Under the pieces are notes generated by a model that ran no database searches, was not told the DNA's origin, and saw only the letters and a program-made list of their open reading frames with translations. From positions 1-8,848 of the forward strand of contig JBGPBY010000302.1 in the NCBI GenBank assembly GCA_041481485.1: DNA of 8,848 nucleotides, in the 5' to 3' direction. The translations under genes and the position numbers were made by a program. Shown here in pieces: positions 7,662 to 8,848 of this stretch; positions within the stretch are counted from its first letter, which is position 1, and the number at the start of each line of letters is the position of its first letter. This stretch comes from JBGPBY01 sp041481485. GTDB lineage: Bacteria > Acidobacteriota > Terriglobia > 20CM-2-55-15.

Positions 7662-7701
7662 GGGGAAAGTCCCCTCCTCAGCTGAGGAGGGGACTTTCCC
7701 C
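7662..7701. terminator. Perfect 40-bp palindrome between convergent genes
   Basis: Positions 7662-7681 are the exact reverse complement of 7682-7701, with centre CAG|CTG. Each arm carries its own small hairpin: GGGGA-AAG-TCCCC at 7662-7674 and GGGGA-CTT-TCCCC at 7689-7701. It sits 74 nt after the sigma-54 activator stop and 14 nt after the stop of the minus-strand YEATS gene, so it can form a strong hairpin at the 3' end of both transcripts. There is no T-run on either side. Termination in both directions is inferred from position; it could equally be a dispersed palindromic repeat. Confidence 0.6.
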
Positions 7702-7714
7702 CAAACCGCAGCGA

Positions 7715-8071
7715 TCATTTGAGAACCAGGTTGTATTGCAGTTGCTGCACGCTGTTATCGCGATAGAGCACGCGCACCTTGATTGCGAATGTTCCCCAGC
7801 CGTTGGAACTGAGAGCAAACGCTTGAGCTGGGATGCCGGCTGAACAGACCTTCCGAATAGGATTGGGAAAGCTGGGATGAAGTGTGTACTCGACACATTG
7901 AATCTTGTCCAGGACCGGCTTTTCCGCTTTGATGAAAATCGTCCAGTCCCAGCGGCCGTCGCCCATGGACTTCGACGTATTCGAGACCGTGATTTTTCCA
8001 TCTGCGCCAACCAGGGGAAAACACAGCGAAAGAAATATGGCGAACACTGCAATCAATATTCTGGGTTTCAT
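7715..8071 (-). CDS. Exported prokaryotic YEATS-domain protein
   Basis: A 118-residue protein with an N-terminal signal peptide or signal anchor (residues 1-23, hydrophobic core ILIAVFAIFLSLCF, possible cleavage after LVGA). A single YEATS fold (about 27-118) follows. Family hallmarks: WDWTIFI (41-47), VEYTLHPSFPNPIRKV (60-75), GWGTF (91-95) and alternating strands to the end. In eukaryotic YEATS readers such as AF9 and GAS41, the equivalent His, Ser and Phe of the H-x-S-F motif plus a downstream Tyr or Trp form the acyl-lysine pocket. Here they are His65, Ser67, Phe68 and Trp92. The ligand in bacteria is unknown. The ATG at 8071 is chosen because it begins the signal peptide and has AGGAG (8087-8083) 11 nt upstream. 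A longer reading to 8140 would run through the upstream gene and lacks support. It is the second gene of an operon, 5 nt after its neighbour's stop. The lipobox-like LSLC is poor (Leu at -1), so a lipoprotein is unlikely. Confidence 0.85.
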   Translation of the reverse strand: MKPRILIAVFAIFLSLCFPLVGADGKITVSNTSKSMGDGRWDWTIFIKAEKPVLDKIQCVEYTLHPSFPNPIRKVCSAGIPAQAFALSSNGWGTFAIKVRVLYRDNSVQQLQYNLVLK

Positions 8072-8076
8072 GGAAT

Positions 8077-8592
8077 TCACGGCTCCTGAAGATTCATTTG
8101 TAAATTCGCCTGAAGCATCGGCATATCGAAGCTCTGCCACTTCTTGCCCTGATCTTCCACCTCCACGGAAATGATGTCGCCTACCGCAAGATGGGTGAAG
8201 TCCAGATACATGCCGCCGGGTCCGGGATGGCCCACAATATCCGGGCGTGGTTCGCGTTTCCCTGACGACTTCTTCTCCACGTAGGCCGTCACATGGGCGC
8301 GGCTGGGATTCGCTGCCAGCGGTCCCATAAAGAGAAGACTCAATCGCAGGTCCGGGATGGTCACAGTGTGGAGGGAATCGTCCCTCTGGACCGTAATCGC
8401 GGAGAACCCGAATGCTGAAACCCCAGCAAACATCAAGACAAAGACCACAAGCTGGTATCCCGTTCCGGATTTCCGAAAGAAATAGAATCCAAACAGCGCC
8501 AGCACCAGGATCAACAGCGCGAGGATTCCGAGGTTTGTGGCAGAAGCGGCCCTGATGATTTCCGGCACCGTTTTAACGACATTCTCATGCAT
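8077..8592 (-). CDS. Two-TM membrane protein with extracytoplasmic beta domain, partner of the YEATS protein
   Basis: A 171-residue protein, first gene of the operon with the YEATS protein. Residues 1-19 look like an amphipathic helix. TM1 is about 20-39 (LGILALLILVLALFGFYFF), followed by a short basic loop (RKSGTGYQ), then TM2 at about 47-65 (VVFVLMFAGVSAFGF). Residues 70-171 are a beta-rich soluble part ending with VGDIISVEVEDQGKKWQSFD. The positive loop suggests both termini face outside, placing this domain in the same compartment as the exported YEATS protein. The helical part recalls the YEATS-associated membrane family I know as YLATT, though that is described as having three TM helices; the match is from memory and untested. 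The soluble domain could be a transthyretin-like sandwich. The start at 8592 is well supported by GGAGGA (8603-8598) with 5-nt spacing. Function unknown. Confidence 0.78.
   Translation of the reverse strand: MHENVVKTVPEIIRAASATNLGILALLILVLALFGFYFFRKSGTGYQLVVFVLMFAGVSAFGFSAITVQRDDSLHTVTIPDLRLSLLFMGPLAANPSRAHVTAYVEKKSSGKREPRPDIVGHPGPGGMYLDFTHLAVGDIISVEVEDQGKKWQSFDMPMLQANLQMNLQEP
8083..8087 (-). promoter_or_regulatory. Ribosome binding site inside the upstream gene (coupling)
   Basis: AGGAG on the minus strand lies in the last sense codons of the membrane-protein gene (CAG GAG CCG TGA), 11 nt before the YEATS ATG. Because the upstream stop codon lies between this site and the start, translation of the two genes is probably coupled. 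A GTG three codons earlier is only 2 nt from the site and is a less likely start. Confidence 0.6.
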
Positions 8593-8597
8593 AAAAT

Positions 8598-8603
8598 TCC
8601 TCC
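8598..8603 (-). promoter_or_regulatory. Strong ribosome binding site of the membrane-protein/YEATS operon
   Basis: GGAGGA on the minus strand, 5 nt before the ATG at 8592, is the best Shine-Dalgarno match in the window and fixes the operon's first start. The operon's promoter should lie between here and the repeats starting near 8685. I found no convincing sigma-70 or sigma-54 (GG-N10-GC) motif in that stretch. Confidence 0.75.
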
Positions 8604-8684
8604 GGATGAGGGTTCAAGCGAAAATCGGATTTACAACGGTGATGGCGGTAAGCCCCAAAACATTTCAGTGAATGCGATTCCGAC

Positions 8685-8784
8685 TGTAGGGGCGGTCTAT
8701 GACCGCGCGCAATCCCTCAGTCTGAAATCGTGTGAATGAATGCGACTCCCCAATGTAGGGGCGGTCTATGACCGCCCACAATTT
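8685..8784 (-). repeat. Hairpin repeat dimer 3 (C/G chimera then G-type on plus strand)
   Basis: Copy 6 (8690-8708) and copy 7 (8759-8777) share the TAT-loop orientation, with 50 nt between the stems. Copy 7 is a perfect G-type stem. Copy 6 is imperfect: it has a G-type arm on the left and a C-type arm on the right, leaving one G-G mismatch (8691/8707). Both are preceded by related text (GAATGCGATTCC at 8670-8681 and GAATGCGACTCC at 8738-8749), so the repeated unit extends beyond the stems. Read on the minus strand the order is again G-type then C-type. The final 64 bases (8785-8848) show no gene or motif I can name. Confidence 0.88.
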
Positions 8785-8848
8785 AGGCTCTTCCGGGTTT
8801 TTAGTGGGTCACGGCGCCAAGTCCAGACCGCCGCAGTGGAAGTAAATG

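Noticed and set aside
1..8848. CRISPR array suggested by regularly flanked palindromes
   Set aside because: The repeats are short hairpins in both orientations, thousands of bases apart or in pairs with unequal spacing and related spacer text. No cas gene is present.

Overview
This window is about 8.8 kb of moderately GC-rich bacterial DNA holding five confident protein-coding genes, set among an unusually dense collection of palindromic intergenic repeats. The gene content points to a free-living, probably soil-type bacterium: a DUF1111 di-haem cytochrome, a large secreted FN3/discoidin protein with a domain type I associate with PEP-CTERM proteins, a stand-alone sigma-54 activator and a prokaryotic YEATS protein. 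Acidobacteriota is my best guess, because the repeat styles (GTAGG..GGTCTATGACC.. and CCACCGGCG..GCCGGTGG) and the domain mix resemble what I know of that phylum. Verrucomicrobiota or Planctomycetota cannot be excluded, and no rRNA or housekeeping marker is present to settle it.

Layout. Positions 1-757 contain two hairpin repeats (18-36 and 73-91) and then about 650 bases with no convincing gene, possibly decayed sequence. A di-haem c-type oxidoreductase gene runs on the plus strand (758-2056). It is followed by three more hairpin repeats (2081-2183). A 1331-residue secreted multidomain protein follows (2303-6298), ending in three tandem FN3 plus F5/8-type-C modules. A compound REP-like cluster of about seven hairpins fills 6315-6535. 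A PspF-like, sensor-less sigma-54 activator is next on the plus strand (6644-7588). A perfect 40-bp palindrome (7662-7701) separates it from a convergent minus-strand two-gene operon. That operon encodes a two-TM membrane protein (8592-8077) and an exported YEATS-domain protein (8071-7715). Two more hairpin repeats (8690-8777) lie upstream of it.

How the parts relate. Four of the five products look membrane-associated or extracytoplasmic: the cytochrome, the adhesin-like protein, the TM protein and the YEATS protein. Only the sigma-54 activator is clearly cytoplasmic. The YEATS and TM genes are translationally coupled and are the most likely functional unit of unusual biology. The sigma-54 activator is an obvious candidate local regulator, but I found no convincing GG-N10-GC promoter in the upstream stretches I inspected. 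The hairpin repeats have their own organisation. In three places they form a dimer of a 'G-type' stem followed by a 'C-type' stem with compensatory base changes. Every copy left of a gene block points one way and every copy right of it points the other way, like brackets.
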